From NCBI GenBank assembly GCA_014380255.1, contig JACMKG010000170.1, forward strand, positions 1 to 6,245: a stretch of DNA of 6,245 nt. Direction: 5' to 3'. Source of the stretch: Prolixibacteraceae bacterium (GTDB lineage Bacteria > Bacteroidota > Bacteroidia > Bacteroidales > Prolixibacteraceae). Position numbers and translations under genes: made by a program. A model generated the notes under the pieces. The model had not been told where the DNA came from and did not search any database. It saw nothing but the letters and a program-made list of their open reading frames with translations. Positions 5,514 to 6,245 of the stretch are shown here, piece by piece (position 1 is the first letter of the stretch; the number at the start of each line of letters is the position of its first letter).

Positions 5514-6245
5514 TTACTCATGAAAATCATTGGACAACACCCTGAATTCAGTTCGACGATTGAGTCCTTTGGCTATTTCCTGCTGTTCCGGCGTAAGCTT
5601 CATGATTAATTCTTCGGTCAGCTCATCGTTGCGTTTCAGGAAATCATATTGCCTCGCAATTTCCCTGGTTATACGTTTAGGCCATGTTTCACCATATCCT
5701 TTAGCAACCAGTCGAGCTGCGTTAATACCTTTTGAAATCATGTAATCCACTACAGACTGCGCTCTTTTCTGTGAAAGTTCAGAGTTAAAATCATTACTTC
5801 CCACGTGATCGGTATGAGCCATCAATTCAATAATAATTGTTGGGTTGAGTGTTAATAGATGAACAACAGAGTCGAGTGCCACTTTCGATTCTTCGGTAAT
5901 CTCATAGCTACCAAAGGCATAGTTAATGTTGTTCACCTTGATAGGTTCGTCAGTAGGTGCCAGTTTAAACTGAAACCTGAATTCCTTGCTATCTTCCAGA
6001 CCTATTGTAGAAGCGAGAGCTTTGTCATTCAGAAATCCATCCTTAAATGCAGCGATTACATATTCTGTTTCAGGCTTCAGTTTTAACTGAAATCGCCCTC
6101 CGTCAGCTCTCATCTTAAGATTGGTGCCATCCGTACCGATGATGCGAATCAATGCCCCATCAATCTTCTGTGCAGTTTCCCTGTTTTCTATTTCACCTGT
6201 CACATTAAATACTTTTGGTGGCAGGTAGAACGAATAGATATCATC
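5514..6245 (-). CDS. OmpA-family protein, C-terminal part (PorE-like domain order); 5' end outside window
   Basis: The frame is open to the window end, so the true start lies beyond 6245; 243 residues are visible. From the window edge: DDIYSFYLPP (1-10) looks like the last strand of a PD40/WD40-type propeller; residues 14-95 form a carboxypeptidase-regulatory-like (CRD) beta-sandwich (VTGEIENRETAQKIDGALIRI, LKPETEYVIAAFKDGFL); residues about 103-243 are an OmpA_C peptidoglycan-binding domain. In it I see NINYAFGSYEI, MAHTDHVGS with Asp146, LSQKRAQSVVDYM with Arg161, KGYGE (182-186) and NRRTEF (229-234). The Asp and Arg are the positions that hold diaminopimelate in OmpA-like domains. An insertion of about 42 residues lies between KGYGE and NRRTEF. 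This order matches PorE, a periplasmic T9SS component tied to peptidoglycan, but Bacteroidota carry several such paralogues, so PorE identity is inference. The SdiA-regulated lipoprotein gene follows 80 bp downstream. Confidence 0.9.
   Translation of the reverse strand, partial: DDIYSFYLPPKVFNVTGEIENRETAQKIDGALIRIIGTDGTNLKMRADGGRFQLKLKPETEYVIAAFKDGFLNDKALASTIGLEDSKEFRFQFKLAPTDEPIKVNNINYAFGSYEITEESKVALDSVVHLLTLNPTIIIELMAHTDHVGSNDFNSELSQKRAQSVVDYMISKGINAARLVAKGYGETWPKRITREIARQYDFLKRNDELTEELIMKLTPEQQEIAKGLNRRTEFRVLSNDFHE

Noticed and set aside
5514..6203. OmpA-family gene starting at the GTG at 6201-6203
   Set aside because: The frame stays open for 14 more codons to the window end, and those residues (DDIYSFYLPP) match the end of a propeller; the GTG is an internal Val codon in the CRD-like domain.

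Overview
The window comes from a member of the Bacteroidota, most likely a free-living or environmental Bacteroidales/Marinilabiliales-type organism. Four things point there: a secreted protein with a type IX secretion (T9SS) type A C-terminal sorting domain, the long Bacteroidota form of PurM, promoter boxes of the Bacteroidota TTTG / TAnnTTTG type, and start codons without clear Shine-Dalgarno sequences. Genus cannot be fixed from what is visible.

Layout. Left part (1-2356, minus strand): purM (AIR synthetase, purine synthesis) followed 70 bp later by prfA (peptide chain release factor 1), read as one housekeeping transcription unit. A near-perfect Bacteroidota -7 box lies just upstream of purM. 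A C-rich palindromic repeat follows the prfA stop at the window edge. Middle (2357-2706): a 350-bp divergent intergenic region. It carries the purM promoter, a stretch resembling part of a THI-box (TPP) riboswitch but without the complete fold, a hairpin, and a good promoter candidate for the next gene. Next (2707-4293, plus strand): a secreted T9SS cargo protein made of two tandem homologous beta-rich domains (about 60% identical by hand alignment), a starch-binding-like beta-sandwich module and the sorting domain. No catalytic domain is recognisable.

A strong 11-bp perfect hairpin (4353-4388) sits between this gene and the convergent gene to its right, and probably terminates transcription in both directions. 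Right part (4537-6245, minus strand): a lipoprotein of the SdiA-regulated (YjiK-like) family with a clear 43-44-residue blade period, so a six-bladed beta-propeller. Its upstream neighbour, cut by the window end, is the C-terminal part of an OmpA-family protein with the domain order propeller end, CRD-like domain, OmpA_C with an insertion. That order matches T9SS-associated PorE-like proteins.

How the genes fit together: the left pair is core metabolism and translation. The right three genes concern the cell envelope and secretion: a T9SS cargo, an outer-membrane or periplasmic lipoprotein, and a peptidoglycan-binding OmpA-like protein. No CRISPR array, insertion sequence, tRNA, rRNA or defence system is seen. 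I found no clearly new system. The most unusual items are the partial THI-box resemblance in front of a non-thiamine gene, the duplicated domain of the T9SS cargo, and the PorE-like protein fragment.
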